This document shows positions 11,533 to 20,045 of a DNA stretch of 43,185 bases, piece by piece. The DNA comes from an uncultured SAR116 cluster alpha proteobacterium (lineage in GTDB: Bacteria; Pseudomonadota; Alphaproteobacteria; Puniceispirillales; Marisalimonadaceae). Under the pieces are notes generated by a model that was not told the DNA's origin, ran no database searches, and saw only the letters and a program-made list of their open reading frames with translations. Position 1 is the first letter of the stretch; each line of letters begins with the position of its first letter. The stretch spans positions 1-43,185 of the forward strand of contig CABZSR010000012.1 of assembly GCA_902528415.1 (NCBI GenBank). Reading direction: 5' to 3'. A program made the translations under genes and the position numbers.

Positions 11533-11964
11533 TTATAAAGTTTTTTTGTCTGAAGTTTCTTTGATTTCGGACTTTTCAACCTTTGAACTATTATCCTTTT
11601 TATTAACTTGAATTTTCTCAACAATACGTGCTGATTTACCCCTTCTATCTCTAAGATAGTATAGTTTAGCTCTCCTAACTTTTCCTCTTTTAAGGACTGT
11701 GATTGCTGCAATCTTTGGTGAGAAAATTGGAAATATTCTTTCAACACCCTCGCCATATGAAATTTTCCTAACTGTAAAGCTTTCGTTCAATCCTCCACCA
11801 CTTCGAGCAATGCATAATCCCTCAAAGGCTTGTATTCTCTCCTTATCACCTTCTACAATTTTGACGTCAACTTTTATAGTATCACCTGCACCAAATTCTG
11901 GGATAGATCTTTCTGAAGTAATTTTGTCCATCTGATCTTTTTCAATTTTATCAATAACATTCAT
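11533..11964 (-). CDS. rplS: 50S ribosomal protein L19
   Basis: The 143-residue protein holds the L19 core: [34 protein letters not shown], then [13 protein letters not shown] and [21 protein letters not shown]19 sits at the 30S-50S interface. The last 25 residues are a charged lysine/glutamate/serine tail beyond the usual core, common in alphaproteobacteria. It follows trmD on the same strand, as in the conserved rpsP-rimM-trmD-rplS operon. Confidence 0.98.
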   Translation of the reverse strand: MNVIDKIEKDQMDKITSERSIPEFGAGDTIKVDVKIVEGDKERIQAFEGLCIARSGGGLNESFTVRKISYGEGVERIFPIFSPKIAAITVLKRGKVRRAKLYYLRDRRGKSARIVEKIQVNKKDNSSKVEKSEIKETSDKKTL

Positions 11965-12018
11965 TTTATTACCCTTTCGTGAAACATCTTCATAGCAAAT
12001 TAATAATTTTTTTTCTAG

Positions 12019-12705
12019 TTAAGATTTTATATATTTAGACCAAAGGTCTGGCCTCTTAGATTTAGTTAATTTTTCTGACATTTCGGTTTTCCACTTTTTT
12101 ATTCTTTTGTGGTCCCCTGAGAGCAACACCTCTGGAACTTCAAGCTCATTCCAAACTCTAGGGTAGGTATATAATGGATACTCTAACAAATTATTTTCAA
12201 AACTTTCCTCAACTAACCCTATGGAATTTCCAATCACATTTGGAAGAAGTCTAACTGTGGCATCAATCATTAATTGAGCACCTATTTCGCCACCAGACAA
12301 AATGAAGTCACCTACACTTACCTCAATGACATTATTATATATTAAAAATCTTTCATCTACTCCTTCATACCTACCACAAATAAATATGGCACCTTGTTCT
12401 TTAGACAAATCTTTTGCAAATGCCTGGTCGAATTTTATTCCTCTTGGTGACAGATATATTCTTGGTCCTTCTTCTGCGGAGGCTGATGACAAAGCTTTGT
12501 CAAGAACTTCAGCATTTATAACCATTCCTGGCCCACCACCAAATTGAACGTCATCAACTTTACCATTTTTATTGTTTGCAAAGTCCCTGATATTGATTTT
12601 ATTAAGGTTCCATAAACCATTTTCTAGGGCCTTACCTGCCAAAGAACAACCTAAGGTTCCAGGAAACATTTCTGGAAACAATGTTAGAACAGTTGCATTC
12701 CACAC
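12019..12705 (-). CDS. trmD: tRNA (guanine-N1)-methyltransferase
   Basis: This 228-residue SPOUT-class enzyme methylates G37 of tRNAs reading CNN and other codons and prevents +1 frameshifting. It starts MWNATVLTLFPEMFPG and has DDVQFGGGPGMVI, the trefoil-knot SAM-binding segments ICGRYEGVDERF and VGDFILSGGEIGAQLMIDA, and the downstream PRVWNELEVPEVLLSGDHKRIKKW. Length and order in the operon are normal; rimM lies 15 bases upstream. Confidence 0.98.
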   Translation of the reverse strand: MWNATVLTLFPEMFPGTLGCSLAGKALENGLWNLNKINIRDFANNKNGKVDDVQFGGGPGMVINAEVLDKALSSASAEEGPRIYLSPRGIKFDQAFAKDLSKEQGAIFICGRYEGVDERFLIYNNVIEVSVGDFILSGGEIGAQLMIDATVRLLPNVIGNSIGLVEESFENNLLEYPLYTYPRVWNELEVPEVLLSGDHKRIKKWKTEMSEKLTKSKRPDLWSKYIKS

Positions 12706-12720
12706 AAAAAACTCCTCTTG

Positions 12721-13230
12721 TTAATCTTTTATAAAATTAAGATCTATGTTTAATACTACCTCTCGTTCCACATAATTAATATCTTCCAAAAAATCTGAAC
12801 TCATCGGCAAATAAAATTTTTTATCATTTTTTTTTACCTCTATTAACAAACCACCACCAAAGTCGTTGAACGTAATAATTTCACCTAAACTGTCTCGATT
12901 TAAGTTATAAACTTGAAAACCTAATAAATCTACTTGATAGAACTCATCATCAGCAAGCTTTGATAATTGATCTCTCTTAATAAGTAATTTTAAACCTCTT
13001 AATTTTTCTGCATCATTTCGTGTGGTAATATTTTCAATTTTACAAATAAGATTTTGTTTAACTTTTCTAATAAATATTAAATTTATTGGTTTACTAGAAT
13101 TGTCTAAATAAAACTCCTTATAAGAAAAAAGATTTTCAGGAACTTCGGTGTAACTCTTTAGCTTCACTTCTCCTTTAACACCTCTAACTCCTACAAAGAG
13201 CCCTATTTCTAAAAAATTTTTATTAGACAA
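12721..13230 (-). CDS. rimM: 16S rRNA processing protein RimM
   Basis: A 169-residue ribosome maturation factor that binds S19 in the 30S head. The N-terminal RimM domain shows GLFVGVRGVKGEVKLKSYTEVPENLF and ITTRNDAEKLRGLKLLIKRDQL; the second part is the PRC-barrel with DEFYQVDLLGFQV, GEIITFNDFGGGLLIEV and YLPMSSDFLEDINY. It lies between rpsP (7-base gap) and trmD in the conserved operon. Confidence 0.96.
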   Translation of the reverse strand: MSNKNFLEIGLFVGVRGVKGEVKLKSYTEVPENLFSYKEFYLDNSSKPINLIFIRKVKQNLICKIENITTRNDAEKLRGLKLLIKRDQLSKLADDEFYQVDLLGFQVYNLNRDSLGEIITFNDFGGGLLIEVKKNDKKFYLPMSSDFLEDINYVEREVVLNIDLNFIKD

Positions 13231-13237
13231 AATTTAT

Positions 13238-13678
13238 TTATTCTTTTTTATCCACTTCAGCTGGTGCTTTCGCTGCTGGTGCTTCTGCTGCTGGTGCTTC
13301 TGCTGCTGGTGCCTCTTCAGCTGGTGCTTCTGCTGCTGAAGCTAATTTTTCAGCTGCCTCTGCCTCTCTTTCTTTTCTTTTCTTTCCTGGAGCACTTTTG
13401 ATAGGCTGGTCTCTAATAACTGGTGCTTTTACCAAACCATCTGAGGACAACATTTTAGCAACCCTTAGAGTAGGCTGAGCTCCTTTTGATATCCAGTATT
13501 TTACTCTTTCTACATCCAATACCAGTCTTTCTGCATGATCTTTAGCCACCATTGGATTGTAAGAACCTAATCTTTCAATAAACTTTCCATCTCGTGGAGA
13601 TAAAGCCTCGGCAACTACAATTTTGTAAAAAGGTCTTTTTTTAGCTCCACCTCTAGACAATCTAATTTTTAAAGCCAT
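13238..13678 (-). CDS. rpsP: 30S ribosomal protein S16 with long Ala/Pro/Glu tail
   Basis: The first 80 or so residues are ordinary S16 ([59 protein letters not shown]). The protein then runs on for about 60 residues, first lysine/arginine-rich (GKKRKERE) and then a low-complexity tail of EAPA-type repeats to residue 146. Alphaproteobacterial S16 proteins often have such tails, presumably disordered. The tail is encoded by five near-identical 15-base units. The gene starts the rpsP-rimM-trmD-rplS run, 29 bases after the ffh stop. Confidence 0.98.
   Translation of the reverse strand: MALKIRLSRGGAKKRPFYKIVVAEALSPRDGKFIERLGSYNPMVAKDHAERLVLDVERVKYWISKGAQPTLRVAKMLSSDGLVKAPVIRDQPIKSAPGKKRKEREAEAAEKLASAAEAPAEEAPAAEAPAAEAPAAKAPAEVDKKE
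13260..13334 (-). repeat. Five tandem 15-bp units encoding the S16 tail
   Basis: On the plus strand the unit is GCTGGTGCTTCTGCT, repeated at 13260, 13275, 13290, 13305 and 13320 with a few substitutions. On the coding strand it specifies an A-E-A-P-A pattern at the end of rpsP. Such in-frame repeats readily change copy number by slippage. Confidence 0.9.
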
Positions 13679-13707
13679 TTTTTTTCCTTATATAAAATTA
13701 ATTAAGT

Positions 13708-15231
13708 TTATCGTCGTTTCTTTGATGGTTTTCCGCCTAAACCAGGTAAACCAGCACCACCAAACCTATTTGCCATGTTTCCTAAATTAGGGATATTTCC
13801 ACCCATCATTTTTTGCAATTCAGACATCTTATTTGCATCCATAACTGGCGGTTGACTTTCTGAAACTTTTTCTGAATTCGAGCTTCCCCCACCTAATGAA
13901 GACATCATATTTTTTAAACCACCTAGGCCACCCATTTTACCCATTTTTTTCATCATACGGGCCATATCTTGTTGCTGTTTTACAAGTCTATTTACATCAG
14001 AAACAGCGGTCCCTGATCCAAACGCAATTCTCTTTCTACGTGAAGCATTTAAAAGGGCGACATTAATTCTTTCCTTCTTAGTCATTGAGTAAATGATAGC
14101 TTCTTGTTTTGAAATAGCTTTATCGTTGAAATTATTTGCTGCCATTTGTTTCTGCAGTTTACCTATGCCAGGTAGCATTGACATAACACCGCCTAAACCA
14201 CCCATTTTTTTAAGTTGGCCTATTTGCTTTAACATATCATTCATATCAAAACTGCCTTGAGACATTCTTTTCATCATGTGGGCAGCATCTTCTTCGGCAA
14301 TAGTTTCGGCTGCTTTCTCAACTAATGAAACGACATCACCCATGTCTAAAATCCTACCAGCTGCTCTGTCTGGATAAAATGGCTCTAATCCATCTAATTT
14401 TTCAGAAACACCAACAAATTTTATGGGACAACCCGTAACCGACCTCATAGATAACGCTGCACCACCTCTTGCATCACCATCAGAACGAGTTAACACAACA
14501 CCTGATATCTTAATCAATTCTGAAAATGCTTTTGCAGTTTGAACAGCATCCTGACCTGTCATTGCATCAGCAACCAATAACGTTTCCGATGGATTTGATA
14601 TTTTAAAAACTTCTTTAGCCTCTGACATCATGGCTGCGTCCAAAGTCGTCCTTCCAGCAGTATCAAGAATCAACACATCTATTGCTTGAATTTTTGAAGA
14701 CGCCATTGCCCTTTTTGCTATTTTTTCTGGACTCTCTCCGTCTATCTCAGGTAGCACTAAAACCTCAGCTTGCTCACCTAGAATTCTAAGTTGTTCTCTT
14801 GCTGCTGGTCTATAAATATCAAGAGAAGCAAGCATTACTTTCTTTCTTTTTTTAGATTTTAAATGTAATGCTAACTTACCTGCTGTTGTTGTTTTTCCTG
14901 AACCTTGAAGGCCAACTAATAAAATAACTGCTGGTGGAGCATGATCTATTAGAAGTTCTGATTCATTTGATCCAAGAACTTCAATTAATACGTCATTTAC
15001 TATCTTTATAACTTGTTGACCAGGAGTTACAGATCTTAATACCTCTTCACCTACTGCTCTAATTCTGACCTTTTCAACGAAATCTCTAACCACTGATAAA
15101 GCAACATCAGCCTCTAAAAGGGCTGAACGAACTTCTTTTAAGGCTGTGTCAACATCACCTTCAGAGAGAGCACCCCTTTTGGTAAGCCCTTTAAAAACAT
15201 TTCCAAGTTTATCTGTTAGGTTTTCAAACAT
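13708..15231 (-). CDS. ffh: Signal recognition particle protein Ffh
   Basis: The SRP GTPase recognises signal sequences on nascent membrane proteins and docks with FtsY. From the ATG at 15231 the protein begins MFENLTDKLGNVFKGL, the normal family start; the open frame extends 18 codons upstream, but those residues do not resemble the family. The N domain is followed by the G domain (GLQGSGKTTTAGKLA near residue 108, DTAGRT, TRSDGDARGGAALS) and a methionine-rich M domain with Gly-rich linkers (about 300-500). At about 507 residues it is slightly longer than usual because of the Gly/Met-rich tail. rpsP follows. Confidence 0.96.
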   Translation of the reverse strand: MFENLTDKLGNVFKGLTKRGALSEGDVDTALKEVRSALLEADVALSVVRDFVEKVRIRAVGEEVLRSVTPGQQVIKIVNDVLIEVLGSNESELLIDHAPPAVILLVGLQGSGKTTTAGKLALHLKSKKRKKVMLASLDIYRPAAREQLRILGEQAEVLVLPEIDGESPEKIAKRAMASSKIQAIDVLILDTAGRTTLDAAMMSEAKEVFKISNPSETLLVADAMTGQDAVQTAKAFSELIKISGVVLTRSDGDARGGAALSMRSVTGCPIKFVGVSEKLDGLEPFYPDRAAGRILDMGDVVSLVEKAAETIAEEDAAHMMKRMSQGSFDMNDMLKQIGQLKKMGGLGGVMSMLPGIGKLQKQMAANNFNDKAISKQEAIIYSMTKKERINVALLNASRRKRIAFGSGTAVSDVNRLVKQQQDMARMMKKMGKMGGLGGLKNMMSSLGGGSSNSEKVSESQPPVMDANKMSELQKMMGGNIPNLGNMANRFGGAGLPGLGGKPSKKRR

Positions 15232-15366
15232 ATTAATACCAGATCTTATATTTAAACCACATATGCGCCCGTGCTTGAAACTCAAGGACGCGCGCTGATT
15301 ATCTTAATAAATAAATATAAGGATCACTTATAGAAATTTAGTATTTAAGTCAAGTTAAAGTAACCT

Positions 15367-16305
15367 CTATATTTCATCTAAGCCAGCTAATGCTCTAGAA
15401 AAAGAAGTGGCTTTAAAAGTTTGAAGATCATCTAACCCTTCTCCAACGCCAACAGCATGTATTGGAATTTTATAACTTTCAGCTAATGAAACAACAACTC
15501 CGCCTTTGGCACTACCATCTAGTTTAGTTATTATCATTCCCGTTAAACCTATTGCTTCATCAAAGCTTTTCAGTTGGGAATGTGCGTTTTGCCCAACAGT
15601 TCCATCTAAAACAACAACTTTTTGATGAGGGGCATTTTCATCTAATTTACTAAGAACTCTGCATGTTTTAGTAAGTTCTTCCATTAGGTCTTTTTTATTT
15701 TGTAACCTTCCAGCTGTATCTATTATGACAATATCTAAACCTTCATTTTTTGCTAATTGCAGGGCTTTAAAAGCAACTGCAGCTGAGTCTCCTCCATCTA
15801 CACCAGAAACAACTTGTGCACCTACTCTTTTGCCCCATGTTTTTAATTGCTCAACAGCTGCAGCTCTAAATGTATCTGATGCTGCCAATACTACTGTTTT
15901 ATTTTGAACTCTAAATTGTTCGGCTATTTTACCAGCAGTAGTTGTCTTCCCAGAGCCATTTACACCAGCCAAAAATATTACGTGTGGTTTAGAAAACACA
16001 TTTTCAAAAAGATTTTTTTCAGATGGCAATAAAATTTGTTCAATTTCAGACGCTAATGTTTTTGCAATATCTAATTTTTCTATTTCTTTATTTTTATTTA
16101 ATTCAAATTTTTGATTTTTAATTTTTTTGGTTATTCTAGCCGCAACTTCAATTCCTAGATCAGCTAAAATCAATTCATCTTCTATGTTATCAATTGTTTC
16201 CTGATCGATAGTTTTTTTTCCAGCTATTGAAGCTATAGCACCTTCTACCTTTGATGCTGATTTACTTAATCCTGTTTTTAATTTTTTAAACCAATTTAAT
16301 GCCAT
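15367..16305 (-). CDS. ftsY: SRP receptor FtsY
   Basis: The 312-residue SRP-receptor GTPase targets ribosomes to the membrane with Ffh. The NG domain is clear: GVNGSGKTTTAGKIAEQ near residue 118, AASDTFRAAAVEQL, DTAGRLQNKKDLMEEL, ITKLDGSAKGG and the closing GVGEGLDDLQTF. The acidic A domain of enteric FtsY is absent, leaving only a short N-terminal part, as in many alphaproteobacteria. It lies between mtaB and ffh on the same strand; the 135-base gap to ffh contains no evident gene. Confidence 0.97.
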   Translation of the reverse strand: MALNWFKKLKTGLSKSASKVEGAIASIAGKKTIDQETIDNIEDELILADLGIEVAARITKKIKNQKFELNKNKEIEKLDIAKTLASEIEQILLPSEKNLFENVFSKPHVIFLAGVNGSGKTTTAGKIAEQFRVQNKTVVLAASDTFRAAAVEQLKTWGKRVGAQVVSGVDGGDSAAVAFKALQLAKNEGLDIVIIDTAGRLQNKKDLMEELTKTCRVLSKLDENAPHQKVVVLDGTVGQNAHSQLKSFDEAIGLTGMIITKLDGSAKGGVVVSLAESYKIPIHAVGVGEGLDDLQTFKATSFSRALAGLDEI

Positions 16306-16322
16306 AAAACTTCACTTATGAT

Positions 16323-17615
16323 TCAATTGAAAACATTACCAACCAAACCTTCAGAATTTATATCTACTATTTTTGTTGATATAATTGAACTAGCCTTTAC
16401 ATCATCGTTCAACTTAACCTTAGAAAAATTTGACGAATAACCAACCGAATTTTTTTCTATTAGAACATTTTGTATAGTACCGATTTGACTTTGCAGAAAG
16501 GTTTCACGTTGTTTTTCTGCTAAATTTCTCAAATCTTTTGCTCTTTTCTTGATGTCAGTACTTAACACTTCAGGCATTTTTGAGGCTGCAGTTTTATCTC
16601 TTTTTGAATACGGAAAAACATGGACATAAGTAATGTTAGCTTCTTTTATAAGTTTTATACTTTTATTATGAGCATTTATATCTTCAGTTGGAAACCCAGC
16701 TATAAAGTCACCGCCAAACACAATATCGCTGCGCCTTCTTCTGGCTTCATTTACAAAATTGATAACGTCTCTATGTAAATGTCTTCTTTTCATTCTTTTT
16801 AGAATTAAGTCATCACCATGTTGAATAGATAAATGTATGTGAGGCATTAATCTTTTTTCATTCTGAAAAGCATCCATTAATTCAAAATCAACTTCAGCAG
16901 GATCAAGAGATGAAAGTCTAAGTCTAGGAAGATCAGGTATGTTTTTCAGTATTTTTTTTACCAATAAACCTAAACTGGGCTTGCCAAAGATATCGTTGCC
17001 CCATGAAGTTAGATCTACTCCTGTAAGAACAACTTCTTTTATGCCATTATCTATAAGCGAATTTATAGAATTTATCACATTTTGCGTTGAAACTGATCTG
17101 CTTGGACCTCTTCCAAATGGAATAACACAAAACGTACACCTGTGGTCACAACCGTTCTGAACTTGGACGAAGCCTCGAGTGTGTTTATTAAATGATTCTA
17201 AAAGATGTTCTGATGTTTTCTTTACTTGCATAATGTTTTGAACAAAAACTTTATCGTTATTTTCAAGATTTACATCTAGATTAAAACTAGCCCAAAATTT
17301 ATCGTCAAGTTTTTCTTTATTACCAATAACAAAGTTAACTTCAGACATGGAACTCCATTTTTCTGGATTAATTTGAGCCGCACAACCAGTTACTAATATT
17401 TTTGCATCGGGTCTGTTATTTTTTGCCGACCTTATTGCCTGTCTTGCTTGACGCTCCGCTTCACTGGTAACCGCACAAGTATTAAAGATTATTAAATCAC
17501 TATGCCCATGCTTACTAACATGATCACTGATAACCTGACTTTCCCAAATATTTAATCTACAACCAAATGTTTTAATTTCTGGTGATGAATTCTTATTTCT
17601 AAATGTTATTGCCAA
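16323..17615 (-). CDS. mtaB: tRNA t6A37 methylthiotransferase MtaB
   Basis: A 430-residue radical-SAM methylthiotransferase that converts t6A to ms2t6A at position 37 of tRNA. The N-terminal UPF0004 domain has cysteines in FGCRLNIWES, NTCAVTSEAE and TGCAAQINPE. The radical SAM triad is in NGCDHRCTFCVIPFGRGPSRS, and a TRAM-like tail follows. The IKTFGCRLN-type start separates MtaB from MiaB and RimO. It directly abuts the dapF stop (no gap), indicating coupling, and ftsY follows after 17 bases. This dapF-mtaB-ftsY order is usual in alphaproteobacteria. Confidence 0.95.
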   Translation of the reverse strand: MAITFRNKNSSPEIKTFGCRLNIWESQVISDHVSKHGHSDLIIFNTCAVTSEAERQARQAIRSAKNNRPDAKILVTGCAAQINPEKWSSMSEVNFVIGNKEKLDDKFWASFNLDVNLENNDKVFVQNIMQVKKTSEHLLESFNKHTRGFVQVQNGCDHRCTFCVIPFGRGPSRSVSTQNVINSINSLIDNGIKEVVLTGVDLTSWGNDIFGKPSLGLLVKKILKNIPDLPRLRLSSLDPAEVDFELMDAFQNEKRLMPHIHLSIQHGDDLILKRMKRRHLHRDVINFVNEARRRRSDIVFGGDFIAGFPTEDINAHNKSIKLIKEANITYVHVFPYSKRDKTAASKMPEVLSTDIKKRAKDLRNLAEKQRETFLQSQIGTIQNVLIEKNSVGYSSNFSKVKLNDDVKASSIISTKIVDINSEGLVGNVFN

Positions 17616-18428
17616 TTAAGCACCTATTATTCCTTCGTAAACTTTTTCAGTTTCACCAGAGAGTGTTACGGTTCCATTATTTAGCCACTCAACAGACAAG
17701 CTTCCACCGTCTAGGATAATTTTATTTGATTTAGAACTTTTATTTTTTTTAAAAGCTGCAACTAGTGTAGCACATGCTCCTGAGCCACAGGCTTTAGTGA
17801 CACCTACGCCTCTTTCCCATACACGCATTCTTATTGTATTATCCTTTAAAACACATACAAACTCTATATTTGCAAATTCAGGAAAATTTACATTTTTTTC
17901 TAGACGAGGACCAACTACATTCAGATTTAAACTTTCAAGTTCATCTAAGTTTTGCATAAAAATAACAGCATGCGGATTACCCATAGATAAACAGAAAGCT
18001 TCAAACTCATCCAAAAAAACCTTTTGAGTATTTTGTTTGCTAGCTAATGGGATATCCTTCCAATCAAATTTAGGTTTACCCATATTTACAGTTACAACAT
18101 TATCATCCCTAGTACATAGCAAATTACCATTAATACTTTCAATAGTTAGAGAGTTCAAATTATCTCTTTTCATTAAATAATCTGCAACACATCTTGTACC
18201 ATTTCCACATGCTCCAGTTTCTGAACCGTCAGAATTGTACATAGTAACCTTATAAGTGTTTGACTTCGCAGTATCTCTAATCATTAAAACTTGATCACAG
18301 CCAATTCCAATTCGTCTGTTACTAATTTTTTTTATAAACTTAATTTCATGAATATTTAAGTCTTCGATATTATCAAAAATAATAAAATCATTGCCTAACC
18401 CATGCATTTTAATAAATGGTATTTTCAA
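17616..18428 (-). CDS. dapF: Diaminopimelate epimerase
   Basis: The 270-residue PLP-independent epimerase converts LL- to meso-diaminopimelate for lysine and peptidoglycan. Both catalytic cysteines are present: C74 in SETGACGNGTRC and C214 in TKACGSGACATL. MHGLGNDFIIFD at the start and LSMGNPHAVIF are other family blocks. Intact. It abuts mtaB and lies 12 bases downstream of xthA. Confidence 0.98.
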   Translation of the reverse strand: MKIPFIKMHGLGNDFIIFDNIEDLNIHEIKFIKKISNRRIGIGCDQVLMIRDTAKSNTYKVTMYNSDGSETGACGNGTRCVADYLMKRDNLNSLTIESINGNLLCTRDDNVVTVNMGKPKFDWKDIPLASKQNTQKVFLDEFEAFCLSMGNPHAVIFMQNLDELESLNLNVVGPRLEKNVNFPEFANIEFVCVLKDNTIRMRVWERGVGVTKACGSGACATLVAAFKKNKSSKSNKIILDGGSLSVEWLNNGTVTLSGETEKVYEGIIGA

Positions 18429-18440
18429 ATAAATTTTCCT

Positions 18441-19226
18441 TCAAATATCAATGTCTACAATAATTGGAACATGATCAGAGGGTCTTTCCCATGCTCTAGT
18501 ATCTTTATAGATAACACCTGATTTAACTTGTGAAAATAATTTTTTAGAAACCCAAAAATGATCTAATCTTCTTCCTCTATTTGAAACCTCCCAGTTCCTG
18601 TTTCTGTAAGACCACCAAGAATATAATTTTTCACTAGATGGAACAATCTCTCTCATTACATCCGCCCATTCACCACTTTGAATAATACCTAATAAAGTAT
18701 CTGTTTCAATTGGTGTATGGGAAACGACATTTAACAACTGTTTATGTGACCAAACATCATGTTCTAAAGGTGCTATGTTTAAGTCTCCGACTAAAATTTT
18801 ATTTGTTGTTTTGTCTTTTAGAAAATATTGTTTCATTTCGTTTAAAAAAGAAATTTTATGACCAAATTTTGGATTGTTTACAATATCAGGTTCATCACCT
18901 CCTGCTGGAATATAAAAATTGTGAAGTTCAATATTTTTGTTTAATTTTACTGAAATATGTCTAGTATCATTTTTCCCGCACCAATTGATAAAGTTTTCAT
19001 CTTCAAGTTTGAAATTGGATAAAATTGCTACACCATTGTATGATTTTTCACCTCTATAATATTGGTAATTCATACCAATTTTTTTAAACGAATCATAAGG
19101 AAAGTATTCGTCTTGAGTTTTTGTTTCTTGCAGACATATGATATTAATATTTTGATCCTTTATTAATCTTAGGACCTGTTTCAATCTTAGTCTTACAGAA
19201 TTTATATTCCAAGTTGCAATTCTCAT
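18441..19226 (-). CDS. xthA: Exodeoxyribonuclease III (AP endonuclease)
   Basis: A 261-residue EEP-fold nuclease for repair of abasic sites and 3' blocks. It shows ATWNINSVRLR (N), CLQETKTQDEYFP (metal-binding Glu), YNGVAILS, the phosphate-binding VGDLNIAPLEHDVW (D and N) and the C-terminal RRLDHFWVS ... SDHVPIIVDI with the catalytic aspartate and histidine. Length and motifs are normal. A 171-base gap to lolA holds no gene that I can see. Confidence 0.97.
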   Translation of the reverse strand: MRIATWNINSVRLRLKQVLRLIKDQNINIICLQETKTQDEYFPYDSFKKIGMNYQYYRGEKSYNGVAILSNFKLEDENFINWCGKNDTRHISVKLNKNIELHNFYIPAGGDEPDIVNNPKFGHKISFLNEMKQYFLKDKTTNKILVGDLNIAPLEHDVWSHKQLLNVVSHTPIETDTLLGIIQSGEWADVMREIVPSSEKLYSWWSYRNRNWEVSNRGRRLDHFWVSKKLFSQVKSGVIYKDTRAWERPSDHVPIIVDIDI

Positions 19227-19397
19227 TTATATAAAAAACCTAATTAATATGATAATAAATTTTAAATGAACGCATAGTCCCCACTTCAATAGACCTAATG
19301 AAAATTTATTTCAATTAATCAATAAACTAATTTTTTTATCATTATTATTATATTCTTTATATTCAAGCTCAATCATGCTTATATTTTTGTATTTGTC

Positions 19398-20045
19398 TTA
19401 ATCAGAATTATTTGGTTCTGGAAAATCATCAGGAAAAAATAATAAGTGTGATAAACTTTCATTATATATTGCTTTTTGAATTAAGACTGTGGTGGATTCC
19501 CCAAAAGTATCTTCTATAATCCATTTTTTTAAATTAAATGGGTTTTCTGAAAATTCTAATGTTAATCCCTCAGCATTATTATTTTCACTTCTTATAATTT
19601 TCAAAGAAATTATTCCTGATTTATTCTTCAAATCAGTAGTTAAATATTCACTATCAAAATCTAACTTTTTTTTAATTAAAATGGAAAATGGTGAGCTATC
19701 GAGGGGTATGTTATTTGTAGTTTTTGAATTTCTATTTTGAATTGTTAACCAAAACCCCTTACTTGTTATGAGGATGTCATTAGGTTTTTCATAGTCAATT
19801 CGCAATTTTCCTGGTAAGTCTAGATATATTTTTCCATTGCTAACTTCACCAGATGGTCCTACTTGTATAAAGTTTGCTTGCATACTGTTTAATGACTTGA
19901 AAAATTTTTCTACTTTTATTTGCGATTCATTAACTTTGTCGGAAGCCTTTAATATTTTAACATTAAAAAATAATAAAATAAAAACCCACAAAGACACCAA
20001 AAAAAAATTGAAATAATTTTCATTATTTTCGTTAATTATCCTCAA
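19398..20045 (-). CDS. lolA: LolA-like outer-membrane lipoprotein carrier
   Basis: A 215-residue periplasmic protein with a hydrophobic N-terminal signal (FFLVSLWVFILLFF). The mature part carries MQANFIQVGPSGEVSNGKIYLDLPGKLRIDYEKPND, the LolA signature of an unclosed beta-barrel that shuttles lipoproteins from the inner membrane to LolB. Its start overlaps the end of ftsK by 14 bases on the same strand; ftsK-lolA-xthA is a frequent order in alphaproteobacteria. The residues after about 200 are poorly conserved. Confidence 0.9.
   Translation of the reverse strand: MRIINENNENYFNFFLVSLWVFILLFFNVKILKASDKVNESQIKVEKFFKSLNSMQANFIQVGPSGEVSNGKIYLDLPGKLRIDYEKPNDILITSKGFWLTIQNRNSKTTNNIPLDSSPFSILIKKKLDFDSEYLTTDLKNKSGIISLKIIRSENNNAEGLTLEFSENPFNLKKWIIEDTFGESTTVLIQKAIYNESLSHLLFFPDDFPEPNNSD

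Noticed and set aside
11451-11756. A 101-codon frame overlapping rplS on the same strand
   Set aside because: It lies in another frame of rplS and the rplS-leuC spacer, with low-complexity composition and no ribosome site.
13708-15285. Longer Ffh start at 15285
   Set aside because: The 18 extra residues do not resemble the family, while MFENLTDKL at 15231 is the standard start.
19227-19397. Missing gene between xthA and lolA
   Set aside because: Only AT-rich DNA with many stops in all frames; no start with a ribosome site was found.
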